A stretch of 34,878 nucleotides of DNA from JAICYJ01 sp035473255 (GTDB lineage Bacteria > Actinomycetota > Thermoleophilia > Gaiellales > JAICJC01). A program made the translations under genes and the position numbers. The notes beneath the pieces were generated by a model that did no database searches, was not told the DNA's origin, and saw nothing but the letters and a program-made list of their open reading frames with translations. The stretch lies in the NCBI GenBank assembly GCA_035473255.1, contig DATIOK010000017.1, forward strand, positions 1-34,878. Direction: 5' to 3'. The first letter of the stretch is position 1, and each line of letters starts with the position of its first letter. Positions 6,474 through 14,673 of the stretch are shown in pieces.

Positions 6474-8519
6474 GTGAGTTCACTGGTTGACCATGCCGTC
6501 CTGATCGCGCTCGTGTGCGGTGCCGCGGCGGTTGTATACGGGCTCGGATTGACCCGCTGGGTGCTGGCGCAGCCGCAGGGATCCGACCGCATGCGCGAGA
6601 TTGCCGCGGCGATCCAGGAGGGGGCGGCAGCCTATCTGCGCCGCCAGTACACGACCATCGCAGGCGTGGCCGTGGTGGTGGCGGTCGCGATCGCCGTGGC
6701 CGGCCACTGGACCGGCGACCTGGGCGTGAAGGTGGCGATCGGGTTCGTGATCGGCGCGGTGCTGTCAGCGATCACCGGGTTCATCGGTATGAACGTGGCC
6801 GTGCGCGCGAACGTCCGCACCGCCGAGGCCGCGAAGAGCGGCATGGCGCCGGCGCTGTCGGTGGCCTTCAAGGGCGGCACGGTCACCGGCATCCTGGTCG
6901 TCGGCCTGGGCCTGCTGGGCGTGGCCGGCTACTACGGCGTCCTGCGCGCGATGGACTACAGCGACCAGACGGCGACCAAGGCGCTGGTCGGCCTGGCCTT
7001 CGGTGGCTCGCTGATCTCCGTGTTCGCCCGGCTGGGCGGCGGCATCTTCACCAAGGGCGCGGACGTGGGCGCCGACCTGGTGGGCAAGATCGAGGCCGGC
7101 ATCCCCGAGGACGACCCGCGCAACCCGGCCGTGATCGCCGACAACGTCGGTGACAACGTCGGCGACGACGCCGGCATGGCGGCCGACCTGTTCGAGACCT
7201 ACGCGGTGACCATCGTCGCCGCCATGTTCCTGGGCGCTCTCAGCGGCATCCACGCGGCGGTCGTGCTGCCGCTGCTGCTCGGTGCGCTGGCGATCCCGGC
7301 GTCGATCGTGGGCACGCTGCTGGTGCGGCTGCCGAAGAGCGGCAGCATCATGGCGGCGCTCTACACCGGCGTGTTCGTCTCGGCCGCGCTGTCCGCCCTG
7401 ATCTACATCCCGGTGATCCACTCGGTGGCCGGCGACCTGCCCCACGGCTGGGGCCGGATCTACCTCTGCGCCCTGATCGGGCTCGTGATCACGGCGCTCC
7501 TGGTGGGCATCACCGAGTACTACACCGGCACCCGGTTCAACCCGGTCAAGCGGATCGCGCAGCAGTCGACCACCGGTCACGCGACCAACATCATCGCCGG
7601 GCTGGCGGTGGGCATGCAGGCCACAGCGCTGCCGGTGATCGTGCTGGTCGTGGGCACGCTCGGCTCCTACAAGCTGGCCGGCATCTACGGCATCGCGACC
7701 GCGGTCACGGCCATGCTCTCGATGGCGGGCATGGTGGTCGCGCTGGACGCCTTCGGCCCGGTCACCGACAACGCCGGCGGCATCGCCGAGATGGCCGACC
7801 TGCCGCACGAGGTGCGCGACAACGTCACCGACCCGCTGGACGCGGTCGGCAACACCACCAAGGCCGTCACCAAGGGCTACGCGATCGGCTCCGCCGGCCT
7901 GGCCGCGCTGGTGCTGTTCCAGAGCTACAACGACGAGCTGGCCAAGCAGGTCGGCCACCCGATCGTGTTTCGGATCAACGACCCGTGGGTGCTGGCGGGC
8001 CTGCTGATCGGCGGCCTGATGCCGTTCCTGTTCGCCTCGCTGGCGATGGACGCCGTCGGCCGCGCCGGCAGCCAGGTGGTCGAGGAGGTGCGACGCCAGT
8101 TCCGGGAGATCCCGGGCATCATGGAAGGCACCGCCAAGCCCGATTACGCGCGCTGCGTCGACCTGGTCACCAAGACCGCGATCCGCGAGATGCAGCTGCC
8201 GGCGCTGATCCCGGTGGCCGTGCCGATCGTGGTCGGCCTGATCTCCTACCAGGCGCTGGGCGGGCTGCTGGTGGGCACGATCGTGACCGGGCTGTTCCTC
8301 GCCATCTCGATGACGTCCGGCGGCGGAGCGTGGGACAACGCCAAGAAGCTGATCGAGGACGGCGCGCACGGCGGCAAGGGATCGCCGGCCCACGCGGCCT
8401 TGATCACCGGCGACACGGTCGGCGATCCCTACAAGGACACGGCCGGCCCGGCCATCAACCCGATGATCAAGATCACCAATATCGTCGCCATCTTGATCAT
8501 CCCTCTGCTTACGAGGTAG
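6474..8519 (+). CDS. hppA: Membrane-bound K+-independent H+-translocating pyrophosphatase
   Basis: A 681-residue polytopic membrane enzyme coupling PPi hydrolysis to proton export. The cytoplasmic catalytic motif is intact: DVGADLVGKIEAGIPEDDPR from residue about 197, then NVGDNVGDDAGMAADLFE. A second acidic cluster (FGPVTDNAGGIAEM) and a third (GDTVGDPYKDTAGPAINP) complete the metal/PPi site. At residues 460-466 it reads N-T-T-K-A-V-T: lysine and threonine at these two positions mark the K+-independent subfamily, whereas K+-dependent members have alanines. K+-independent members are known only as proton pumps. The GTG start has an AAGGAGC ribosome site. It appears monocistronic, with a hairpin about 30 bp after the stop. 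Confidence 0.96.
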   Translation: MSSLVDHAVLIALVCGAAAVVYGLGLTRWVLAQPQGSDRMREIAAAIQEGAAAYLRRQYTTIAGVAVVVAVAIAVAGHWTGDLGVKVAIGFVIGAVLSAITGFIGMNVAVRANVRTAEAAKSGMAPALSVAFKGGTVTGILVVGLGLLGVAGYYGVLRAMDYSDQTATKALVGLAFGGSLISVFARLGGGIFTKGADVGADLVGKIEAGIPEDDPRNPAVIADNVGDNVGDDAGMAADLFETYAVTIVAAMFLGALSGIHAAVVLPLLLGALAIPASIVGTLLVRLPKSGSIMAALYTGVFVSAALSALIYIPVIHSVAGDLPHGWGRIYLCALIGLVITALLVGITEYYTGTRFNPVKRIAQQSTTGHATNIIAGLAVGMQATALPVIVLVVGTLGSYKLAGIYGIATAVTAMLSMAGMVVALDAFGPVTDNAGGIAEMADLPHEVRDNVTDPLDAVGNTTKAVTKGYAIGSAGLAALVLFQSYNDELAKQVGHPIVFRINDPWVLAGLLIGGLMPFLFASLAMDAVGRAGSQVVEEVRRQFREIPGIMEGTAKPDYARCVDLVTKTAIREMQLPALIPVAVPIVVGLISYQALGGLLVGTIVTGLFLAISMTSGGGAWDNAKKLIEDGAHGGKGSPAHAALITGDTVGDPYKDTAGPAINPMIKITNIVAILIIPLLTR

Positions 8520-8549
8520 CGCCCCGGGGCAAGTCGTGTGAACATCGGT

Positions 8550-8579
8550 CTGACCGCGCACTCCCGTGTGCGCGGTCAG
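8550..8579 (+). terminator. Strong hairpin terminator after hppA
   Basis: CTGACCGCGCAC (8550-8561) pairs perfectly with GTGCGCGGTCAG (8568-8579) around a 6-nt loop. There is no U tract, as is common for hairpin terminators in high-GC actinobacteria. It separates hppA from the APC transporter, whose promoter starts 25 bp later. Confidence 0.7.
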
Positions 8580-8604
8580 GCTGAAGCCAGACCGCCGCGC
8601 GCTG

Positions 8605-8617
8605 TATAACAGCGCGG
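8605..8617 (+). promoter_or_regulatory. -10 box and leaderless start of the first APC-USP gene
   Basis: TATAAC (8605-8610) is followed by 6 nt and then GTG 8617. The expected transcription start falls on or next to the start codon, so the message is probably leaderless. An upstream in-frame GTG at 8566 lies inside the terminator hairpin and is rejected. Confidence 0.55.
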
Positions 8618-10563
8618 TGCCCGTGAAGCGCCGCCAAGCCGGGGGTCTGCACCGAGTCCTCGGGACGGCGGCGCTGTTCTCGACGGCCTACGGCAACGTC
8701 GGGTCGTCGATCTACTACGCGCTGGGCCTGGTCACCGCCTACGCGCTGGGCCTGACCCCGGTCTCGTTCTTCATCTCGGGCATCATCTTCTTCTTCACGG
8801 CCGTCACCTACGCGGAGGCCACGGCCCGGTTCCCCGAGGCCGGCGGCTCCTCGTCGTTCACGCGGCATGCCTTCAACGAGGCGGTCTCGTTCTTCGCCGG
8901 CTGGGCGCAGATGCTGAACTACACCGTCACGATCGCGATCTCGGCGATCTTCGTTCCGCACTACCTGGCCAAGTTCTGGCCGGGTGGGCACCTGGACACC
9001 CACCCCAACGACATCTACGGCGGCGCGGTCGTGGTGCTGCTGCTGGTGGCGCTGAACATCGTGGGCGTGAAGGAGGCCGCCGGTCTCAACATCTTCCTGG
9101 CGCTGGCCGACCTGGGCACGCAGGCACTGCTGGTCACGATCGGCCTGATCACGGTGTTCTCGCCGCACGTGCTGCAGGCCAATGTCGACCTGGGCATCTC
9201 GCCCAGCTGGCACGACTTCGTGATCTCGATCCCGGTGGCGATGGTTGCCTACACCGGCATCGAGACGATCTCCAACATGGCGGAGGAGGCGATCGACCCG
9301 CCCCGTCATGTGCCGCGCTCGATCATGTACGTGGTGCTCGCGGTGTTCGCGATCTACGCGTTCCTGCCGTCGGTGGCGCTCTCTGCGCTGCCCGTGCACG
9401 CGGCCAGCGCCCAGGACGTCGCCAACGTCTCCAAGTACCAGTGCACGGCCCAGCATGGGCTGCAGGTCGGTGATCGCACATCCGACCTGGCGTGCCGCTT
9501 TGCGGGAGATCCGGTGGCCGGCGTCGTCGACCACCTGGGGCTGCCCGATACGGTCACCAGCGGTCTGGCCTTCTACGTCGCGATCCTGGCCGCGACGATC
9601 CTGATCATCGCCACCAACGCCGGCATCATCGGGGTGTCGCGGCTGACCTACTCGATGGGCCAACACCGGCAGCTGCCGGAGGCGATCCGGCGCGTGCACC
9701 CGACCTACAACACGCCGTACGTCGCGATCATCCTCTACAGCCTGATCGCGATCCTGCTGATGATTCCCAACGGCGCCGTCAGCTTCCTCGGCAACCTGTA
9801 CGCGTTCGGGGCGATGCTGTCGTTCACGTTGGCCCACGCGTCGGTGGTCTGGATGAGACACACGATGCCCGATGAGGACGTGCCCTGGCGCGGCCCCACA
9901 TCGTTCTGGATAGGCAGCTACGACGTGCCCACGTTCGCGATCCTGGGTGGGATCGGCACCTTCGTCTCGTGGCTGGTGACGGTGTTCCTGCACATCTCCG
10001 ACTACGTGGCCCCGGTCGGGCTGATCTGGCTGTTGCTCGGCATGGTCGTCTACTACACCTACCGGCGCTCCCAGCACCTGCCGCTGACGCAGACGGTGCT
10101 CGCCCCGCACGCGCTGACCGGTCCGGCGCTGGAGGTGGAATACCGCTCGATTCTGATGCCGATCTCCTCGGCGCGGGTGGACGACGTGATGACGGCGACC
10201 GCGCTGCGGCTTGCCGCCGAATCGAACGCCACGCTGGTCGTGATGTACCCGATCGAGGTGCCGCTGAACGTTGCGATGTCGGCGCCGCTGGACGAGGAGG
10301 TGGCCGACGCTGAGCACCAGCTGCGGGAGGCCGCGGCGCTCGCCCGCGAGTACGGCGTGGACGTGATCACCCGCATCGTGCGCACACGAAACATCGGCCA
10401 GGCGATCGTCGAGGAGGCCGAGCGCCGCCGCAGCGAGATCATCGTCATCGGGGCGCGCGACCGGCACAAGGCCGGCCAGCGCGTGTTCGGCCCGCGCGTC
10501 GACTACGTGCTGCGAAACGCCCACTGCCGGGTGATGGTGGGCGCGGAGCCGGCGCCCACCTGA
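8617..10563 (+). CDS. APC-superfamily permease with C-terminal universal stress domain (copy 1)
   Basis: A 648-residue inner-membrane transporter. Residues about 10-480 form an APC-type permease with roughly 12 hydrophobic segments; the first helix has the broken TAYGNVGSSIYYALGL glycine motif used for substrate binding in this fold. Residues about 507-648 are a universal stress/UspA-like cytoplasmic domain (YRSILMPIS, then SEIIVIGARD, VDYVLRNAHCRVMV), with a degenerate ATP loop. A loop near residues 265-300 carries two cysteines (K-Y-Q-C and L-A-C-R) absent from copy 2, possibly an extracytoplasmic disulphide. The overall architecture resembles both amino-acid permeases and the KimA-type K+ importer, so the substrate is open. 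Its stop overlaps the next ATG (TGATG). Confidence 0.82.
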   Translation: MPVKRRQAGGLHRVLGTAALFSTAYGNVGSSIYYALGLVTAYALGLTPVSFFISGIIFFFTAVTYAEATARFPEAGGSSSFTRHAFNEAVSFFAGWAQMLNYTVTIAISAIFVPHYLAKFWPGGHLDTHPNDIYGGAVVVLLLVALNIVGVKEAAGLNIFLALADLGTQALLVTIGLITVFSPHVLQANVDLGISPSWHDFVISIPVAMVAYTGIETISNMAEEAIDPPRHVPRSIMYVVLAVFAIYAFLPSVALSALPVHAASAQDVANVSKYQCTAQHGLQVGDRTSDLACRFAGDPVAGVVDHLGLPDTVTSGLAFYVAILAATILIIATNAGIIGVSRLTYSMGQHRQLPEAIRRVHPTYNTPYVAIILYSLIAILLMIPNGAVSFLGNLYAFGAMLSFTLAHASVVWMRHTMPDEDVPWRGPTSFWIGSYDVPTFAILGGIGTFVSWLVTVFLHISDYVAPVGLIWLLLGMVVYYTYRRSQHLPLTQTVLAPHALTGPALEVEYRSILMPISSARVDDVMTATALRLAAESNATLVVMYPIEVPLNVAMSAPLDEEVADAEHQLREAAALAREYGVDVITRIVRTRNIGQAIVEEAERRRSEIIVIGARDRHKAGQRVFGPRVDYVLRNAHCRVMVGAEPAPT

Positions 10564-10721
10564 TGCTGCGCGTGAACCAGCTGCTGGCGGCCGCCTTCGT
10601 GGTGTTGGGGGTGGCGCTGGCCGTCGTCACCACCATCCACGGCGGCGGGCAGGTGGGGTACCTGGAGGCCGCGGTGTTCCTGCTGCTGGGCATCCTGCGT
10701 CTGCGGGCGACGCGCGGGTGA
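10563..10721 (+). CDS. Small two-helix membrane protein between the APC transporters
   Basis: A 52-residue open frame starting MLRVNQLLAAAFVVLGVALAVV, with two hydrophobic helices (about 6-23 and 31-46) separated by a T-I-H-G-G-G-Q-V-G-Y turn and ending in arginines (RLRATRG). The ATG overlaps the stop of the upstream transporter by one base (TGATG), so translation is coupled. The positive C-terminus suggests both ends are cytoplasmic. I do not recognise a named family. Its size and coupling suggest an accessory subunit or stabiliser of the transporter, as small hydrophobic peptides do in other K+ systems, but this is inference. It fills almost the whole gap to the next gene's promoter. Confidence 0.65.
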   Translation: MLRVNQLLAAAFVVLGVALAVVTTIHGGGQVGYLEAAVFLLLGILRLRATRG

Positions 10722-10736
10722 CCGGTCATCTAATCT
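10722..10736 (+). promoter_or_regulatory. Promoter of second APC-USP gene with CCGGTCATCTA element
   Basis: CCGGTCATC (10722-10730) abuts a -10-like TAATCT (10731-10736), 8 nt before GTG 10745. The 11-mer CCGGTCATCTA recurs in the same position, abutting a -10-like box, at the trkA promoter (14224-14234). The message would have at most a couple of leader bases. Confidence 0.5.
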
Positions 10737-10744
10737 GAGCCGCA

Positions 10745-12694
10745 GTGGCACGCAAGATCCCCGTTCTCGGCAGGTTCCTGGGCGCGCCGGCGCTGTACGC
10801 GATGGCATACGGCGAGATCGGCAGCTCGCTCTACTACGCGCTCGGCATCACGGCCGTCTACGCCCTGTCGCTGACGCCGGCGGTGTTCCTGGCCGCCGGC
10901 GTGATCTTCGCGCTGACGGCCGCCGCCTACGCCGAGGGCGCGGCCACGATCCCCGAGCCGGGCGGGGCCTCGACGTTCGCGCGCCGCGCGTTCAACGACC
11001 TGGTGGGATTCATCGCCGGCTGGGCGACGGTGCTCGACTACGTGATCTCGATCTCGCTGGCGGCGCTGTTCCTGCCCCACTACGTGTTGGGCGCGATCGG
11101 GCAGGACACGCTCTCGGCCGGCCAGAGCGAGCTGCTGGCGGTGCTGCTGATCCTCGTGATCACGGCCGCCCGCATCGCCCGCCGTACCAACGTGTACATG
11201 GCTACCGTGGTGCTGGCCGTGCTCGACCTGGTGGTGCAGGCCGGGCTGGGGCTGATGGGGCTGATGCTGCTGTTCGACTGGACGGCGCTCACCAACAACA
11301 TCGACCTGGGCACGAAGCCGACCTGGAACTCGCTGGCGTTCGCGCTGCCGATCGCCATGATCGGGTTCACCGGCCTGGAGAAGGTGACCGGGCTGGTGGG
11401 CCTGGCCAAGCGGCCCGAGAAGTCCGTGCCCGACAGCATTCGCTCGTCGGTGTTCACCGTGATCCTGGTCTATGCGGCGGTGGCCACGGCGGCCATCTCG
11501 GCCTTTCCCTCGCATCGTGATCCGTCGGCGCCGGCCGGCTACGCGAGCGAGCTGACCACGCGCTGGCTGGACGCGCCGATGCTGGGGCTGGCGACCGCGG
11601 TCGGAAACGAGTTCGGCAGCACCGCCGCCACCGCGGCGCGGTTCATCGTGGGCGTGACCGCCTCGCTGATCCTGCTGCTGGCGATCACCACCAGCTTCTC
11701 GGGGGCGGGGCGGCTGTCGGTGGCGATGGGCGAGCGGCTGGAGCTGCCGGGCCGGTTCGCGAAGCGCAACCGCCGGTCGCTGCAGCCGACCTTTGCGCTG
11801 CTGGGTGTGGGGCTGCTGGCCTCGGCGTTCGTGATCGTGGCGGCGCTGTTCCAGGGAGAGGAGGTGCTGTCGCTGGCCTCGATCTACAGCTTCGGCATCC
11901 TGATCGCCTTCGGGCTGGCGAATGCCTCGATCGTGTGGCTGCGGATCGCCGAGCCGGACATGCCGCGCCCGTTCATGATGCACGGCAACGTCTGGATCCG
12001 GGGCCGGCTGATCCCGGTGACGGCGGTGGCCGGCGCGATCACCGCATTCGCTGCCTGGGTGATCGCGCTCGGCACCCATCCCGGTGCCCGCGACGTCGGG
12101 GTGCTGTGGATGATCGTTGGTCTGGGCGTCTACACGATGGTGCGCGTGCGCGCGGGTGTCCCGCTGATGGAGCGCTACGAGCCGGGCGCACCGCCGCCCG
12201 AGGAGGCGGTCGAGCTGCCCAGCGGGCCGATCGTGGTACCGCTGGAGGAACCGGGCGAGCTGGCCGAGGAGGTGATGGCGACCGCCTGCCGGCTGGCGAC
12301 CGAGACGGGCGCGCCGGTGGTCGCGGTCAGCGCCGTCTTCGTGCCGGTGCAGGATCCGCTGGACACCGAGCTGCCCGAGCGCGACCGCGCGGTGGCCGCG
12401 GTGCAGGAGATGGCCCGCTCGCTGGCGTCGGACTACGGCATCGAGTTCCGGGGGGTGGTGGTGCGCACGCGCAACCCGGGCCGGGCGATCGTGGACGCGG
12501 TCATCGACCAGGGCGCCACGCTGATCGTGATCGGATCGCCGGAGAAGCGGCGGCTCGCGGTCAACCGCCAGGAGGCGTTCTTCGGCCGCACCGTCGACTT
12601 CGTCCTGCGCAAAGCCCCCTGCCGCGTGATCGTCACGCACTTCCCGTCGGAGGAGGCGGTCGAGGCGGCACACGCGGTGCCCGTGCCGCAGTAA
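10745..12694 (+). CDS. APC-superfamily permease with C-terminal universal stress domain (copy 2)
   Basis: A 649-residue paralogue of the upstream transporter. The N-terminus YAMAYGEIGSSLYYALGI aligns with copy 1, as does the following A-E-G/A-x-A-x-x-P-E-x-G-G-x-S region. About 12 membrane segments run to residue about 475, followed by a UspA-like domain at about 492-640 (IVVPLEEPGELAEEVMATA, ATLIVIGSPEKRRLAV, VDFVLRKAPCRVIVT). It lacks the cysteine loop of copy 1. In mycobacteria an APC-like membrane protein gene lies beside the trkA-type pair ceoB/ceoC (from memory), and here the trkA pair is 1.5 kb away, so a role in K+ transport is a serious alternative to amino-acid transport. Its stop is only 6 bp from the hom stop, convergent. 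Confidence 0.82.
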   Translation: MARKIPVLGRFLGAPALYAMAYGEIGSSLYYALGITAVYALSLTPAVFLAAGVIFALTAAAYAEGAATIPEPGGASTFARRAFNDLVGFIAGWATVLDYVISISLAALFLPHYVLGAIGQDTLSAGQSELLAVLLILVITAARIARRTNVYMATVVLAVLDLVVQAGLGLMGLMLLFDWTALTNNIDLGTKPTWNSLAFALPIAMIGFTGLEKVTGLVGLAKRPEKSVPDSIRSSVFTVILVYAAVATAAISAFPSHRDPSAPAGYASELTTRWLDAPMLGLATAVGNEFGSTAATAARFIVGVTASLILLLAITTSFSGAGRLSVAMGERLELPGRFAKRNRRSLQPTFALLGVGLLASAFVIVAALFQGEEVLSLASIYSFGILIAFGLANASIVWLRIAEPDMPRPFMMHGNVWIRGRLIPVTAVAGAITAFAAWVIALGTHPGARDVGVLWMIVGLGVYTMVRVRAGVPLMERYEPGAPPPEEAVELPSGPIVVPLEEPGELAEEVMATACRLATETGAPVVAVSAVFVPVQDPLDTELPERDRAVAAVQEMARSLASDYGIEFRGVVVRTRNPGRAIVDAVIDQGATLIVIGSPEKRRLAVNRQEAFFGRTVDFVLRKAPCRVIVTHFPSEEAVEAAHAVPVPQ

Positions 12695-12700
12695 GCCCTC

Positions 12701-13996
12701 TCAGGTCGCGTCGGCGTGGCGCTCGAGCACCGGCAGCAGCACCGGCGCGGTGCGGCTGAAGTCCTTCGCCGCCACGCCGTCGGCGGCGGCGCGCACGTCG
12801 CCTTCGGCGGCGCGGTGGGTGAGGATCACGATGTGCACGCCGGCCTCGCCCGGGTGCTGGACGACCTGCGCCACCGACACGTCGTGGTCGGCCAGCTGCT
12901 GGGCCACCTGCGCGAGCACGCCGGGCGTGTCATCCACCGTGAAGCGCAGGTAGCAGGGGCTCTGCAGGCGGCCGGGCGGGAACCGGCCGACGTCCCGGTA
13001 GTGCACGTCGTGCTGCAGGAAACCGGTGCCCTGCGTGCCGATCACCGCGACCACGTCGCCGATCACGGCCGTGGCCGTCTCCTCGCCGCCGGCGCCGGGT
13101 CCCTCCAGGATCACCTCGCGGATCGAGCTGCCCTGCAACATCACCGCGTTGAAGGCGCCGTCGACGGCCGCCAGCGGGTGGTTCGCCGCCAGCAGGCAGG
13201 GATGCACCCGTGCTGCCACCTCGCCACCCGACCGCCAGGCCGATGCGATCAGCTTGACGGCGTACCCGAGCTCGGCGGCGTGCTCCACGTCGGCCAGGTC
13301 GAGCAGGTTGATGCCGACGTGATCGACCTCCTCCAGCCGCATCCGCGTGTGGAACGCGATCGACGCCAGGATGGCGATCTTGGCGGCGGCATCGGCGCCG
13401 GTCACGTCCTCGGTGGGGTCGGCCTCCGCGTAGCCCAGCGCCTGCGCTTCGGCCAGCGCCTCGGCGTACGGGGCGCCACTCTGGATCATGCGCGTCAGGA
13501 TGAAGTTGGTGGTGCCGTTGACGATGCCGTCGATGCGGTGCACGTTGGTCACGATCATCGACTCGCGCAGCACCTTCACGACCGGGATCGCGGCGCAGAC
13601 GCTGGCCTCGAACCGCAGCTGCACGCCGTTTCGCTCGGCCGCGCCGAACAGCGCATCGCCGTGCTGGGACAGCAGCTGCTTGTTGGCCGACACCACCGAC
13701 TTGCCGGCCCCGAGCAGCGCCAGCACGTACTCACGGGTGGGCTCGATGCCGCCCATCACCTCGGCCACGACGCTGATGGTGGGATCGTCGCGCAGCCGGG
13801 CGAAGTCGGTCGTGAGCACGCCGTCCGGCGCGTCGGCGTGGCGGGCGGGATCCCGCACCAGCGCCGCGGCCACCTCGACCGGCTGGCCGGTGACGCGCTC
13901 GATCGACTCGGCGCCCTCCCGCAGCAGCCGGTGCACGGCGGAGCCGACCGTGCCGTATCCGAGCAGTCCGATCCTGATGGGTGAGGTGCCGGGCAC
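12701..13996 (-). CDS. hom: Homoserine dehydrogenase
   Basis: Reduces aspartate semialdehyde to homoserine in threonine/methionine synthesis. The 431-residue protein begins IRIGLLGYGTVGSAVHRLL (NAD(P) loop G-Y-G-T-V-G), then SVVSANKQLLSQHG near residue 105 and IVNGTTNFILTRM near 170. EADPTEDVTGADAAAKIAILA follows near 200, containing catalytic Lys and Asp residues. A C-terminal ACT domain (about 347-415, YLRFTVDDTPGVLAQVAQQL) implies feedback control, usually by threonine. The start is GTG 13996; the open frame extends 70 codons upstream to 14206 but that part is non-conserved and crosses the intergenic inverted repeat. A -10-like TATCGT lies at 14011-14006. It is divergent from the trkA pair and separated from thrC-thrB by them. 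Confidence 0.94.
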   Translation of the reverse strand: MPGTSPIRIGLLGYGTVGSAVHRLLREGAESIERVTGQPVEVAAALVRDPARHADAPDGVLTTDFARLRDDPTISVVAEVMGGIEPTREYVLALLGAGKSVVSANKQLLSQHGDALFGAAERNGVQLRFEASVCAAIPVVKVLRESMIVTNVHRIDGIVNGTTNFILTRMIQSGAPYAEALAEAQALGYAEADPTEDVTGADAAAKIAILASIAFHTRMRLEEVDHVGINLLDLADVEHAAELGYAVKLIASAWRSGGEVAARVHPCLLAANHPLAAVDGAFNAVMLQGSSIREVILEGPGAGGEETATAVIGDVVAVIGTQGTGFLQHDVHYRDVGRFPPGRLQSPCYLRFTVDDTPGVLAQVAQQLADHDVSVAQVVQHPGEAGVHIVILTHRAAEGDVRAAADGVAAKDFSRTAPVLLPVLERHADAT

Positions 13997-14066
13997 GACC
14001 GCGGCACGATATCGAAAACCGGCGCAGCCAAGCGGTCGCACCCGCCCCTGGAGGCCGATCATCACG

Positions 14067-14232
14067 GATGACCGGCTCCACGAGTTGCGCGGCGCTGGAT
14101 CTGGTCTGGGACACGCTGGACGCCACGATCGTCCTTGGCCAGGACATGCCCAGCCTGCCCTGCGGACGCTCCCGACGTCCAACGCGCCCCACCCTGCGCC
14201 CAGCATCCACGCATCCCGTGAAGCCGGTCATC
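14067..14232. repeat. Long imperfect inverted repeat between hom and trkA
   Basis: Bases 14067-14082 and 14217-14232 are inverted copies with one mismatch in 16 (outer end GATGACCGGCT / AGCCGGTCATC). Pairing continues inward with interruptions (for example TGCG with CGCA and GCTGG with CCAGC), so the whole 166 bp could form one long stem-loop. The right arm abuts the trkA -10 box. It may be an operator pair, a structured RNA or the remains of a miniature element. A weak 55-codon frame inside it (14068-14235) is not convincing as a gene. Confidence 0.55.
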
Positions 14233-14238
14233 TAGTAC
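14224..14238 (+). promoter_or_regulatory. trkA-pair promoter with CCGGTCATCTA element
   Basis: CCGGTCATC (14224-14232) abuts the -10-like TAGTAC (14233-14238), 9 nt before ATG 14248. The layout matches the promoter of the second APC-USP transporter. No Shine-Dalgarno sequence precedes the ATG, so the message probably has a very short or no leader. Confidence 0.45.
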
Positions 14239-14247
14239 GCTAATCCT

Positions 14248-14673
14248 ATGAAGCTTCTGATCGTTGGCTGCGGGCGGGTCGGCTCGTCGATTGCCAGGAA
14301 CATGTCCGATGACGGGCATGACGTGTCGGTGATCGACGAGGACCCCGAGGCGCTTCAGCGGCTGCCCGAGTCGTGGCCGGGACGCTTCGTGCACGGCCAC
14401 GGCCTCGACACCGAGGTGCTGGTCGAGGGCGGCATCGGCACCGCCGATGCCTGCGTGGTCTGCACCGACGGCGACAACACCAACATCGTGATCGCGCAGA
14501 TCGCACGCAAGCGGTTCGACTGCCCGTGCGTGGTCACGCGCGTGCTCGACCCCGCCCGGGCCGCGTTCTACGACACGTTGGGGCTGCAGACGGTGTGCCC
14601 GACGTCGCGCTCGATCGACATCATGACCGAGGCCATCTGCGCGACGCCCGGACGAATGCCGGGCGACGGATAG
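14248..14673 (+). CDS. TrkA-N (RCK) domain protein, single-domain
   Basis: A 141-residue cytoplasmic RCK protein made of one Rossmann TrkA-N domain: LLIVGCGRVGSSIARNM with the nucleotide loop G-C-G-R-V-G, the acidic VIDED that binds the ribose at residues about 29-33, and the ADACVVCTDGDNTNIVIAQIA strand-turn-helix. It has no TrkA-C domain. Such proteins form gating rings that open K+ transporters in response to NAD(H) or ATP/ADP. No TrkH/KtrB membrane partner is in the window; the nearest transporters are the two APC-USP proteins. It is followed after a 12-bp tandem duplication by a second, two-domain TrkA protein. The pair resembles mycobacterial ceoB/ceoC in arrangement. Confidence 0.87.
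   Translation: MKLLIVGCGRVGSSIARNMSDDGHDVSVIDEDPEALQRLPESWPGRFVHGHGLDTEVLVEGGIGTADACVVCTDGDNTNIVIAQIARKRFDCPCVVTRVLDPARAAFYDTLGLQTVCPTSRSIDIMTEAICATPGRMPGDG

Noticed and set aside
6765..8561. 598-codon open frame antisense to hppA
   Set aside because: It is a high-GC shadow: composition dominated by R, D, H, G, Q with no domain, and the opposite strand encodes a fully conserved pyrophosphatase.
8509..10524. 671-codon frame antisense to APC copy 1, and a similar 647-codon frame at 10730-12673
   Set aside because: Low-complexity charged translations mirroring the transporter genes; no start context and no recognisable fold.
12716..13984. 422-codon plus-strand frame opposite hom
   Set aside because: The minus strand has intact homoserine dehydrogenase motifs; the plus frame is histidine/arginine-rich noise.
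14068..14235. 55-codon plus-strand frame in the hom-trkA gap
   Set aside because: It lies wholly within the long inverted repeat, has no ribosome site or hydrophobic or conserved pattern, and ends at the trkA -10 box.
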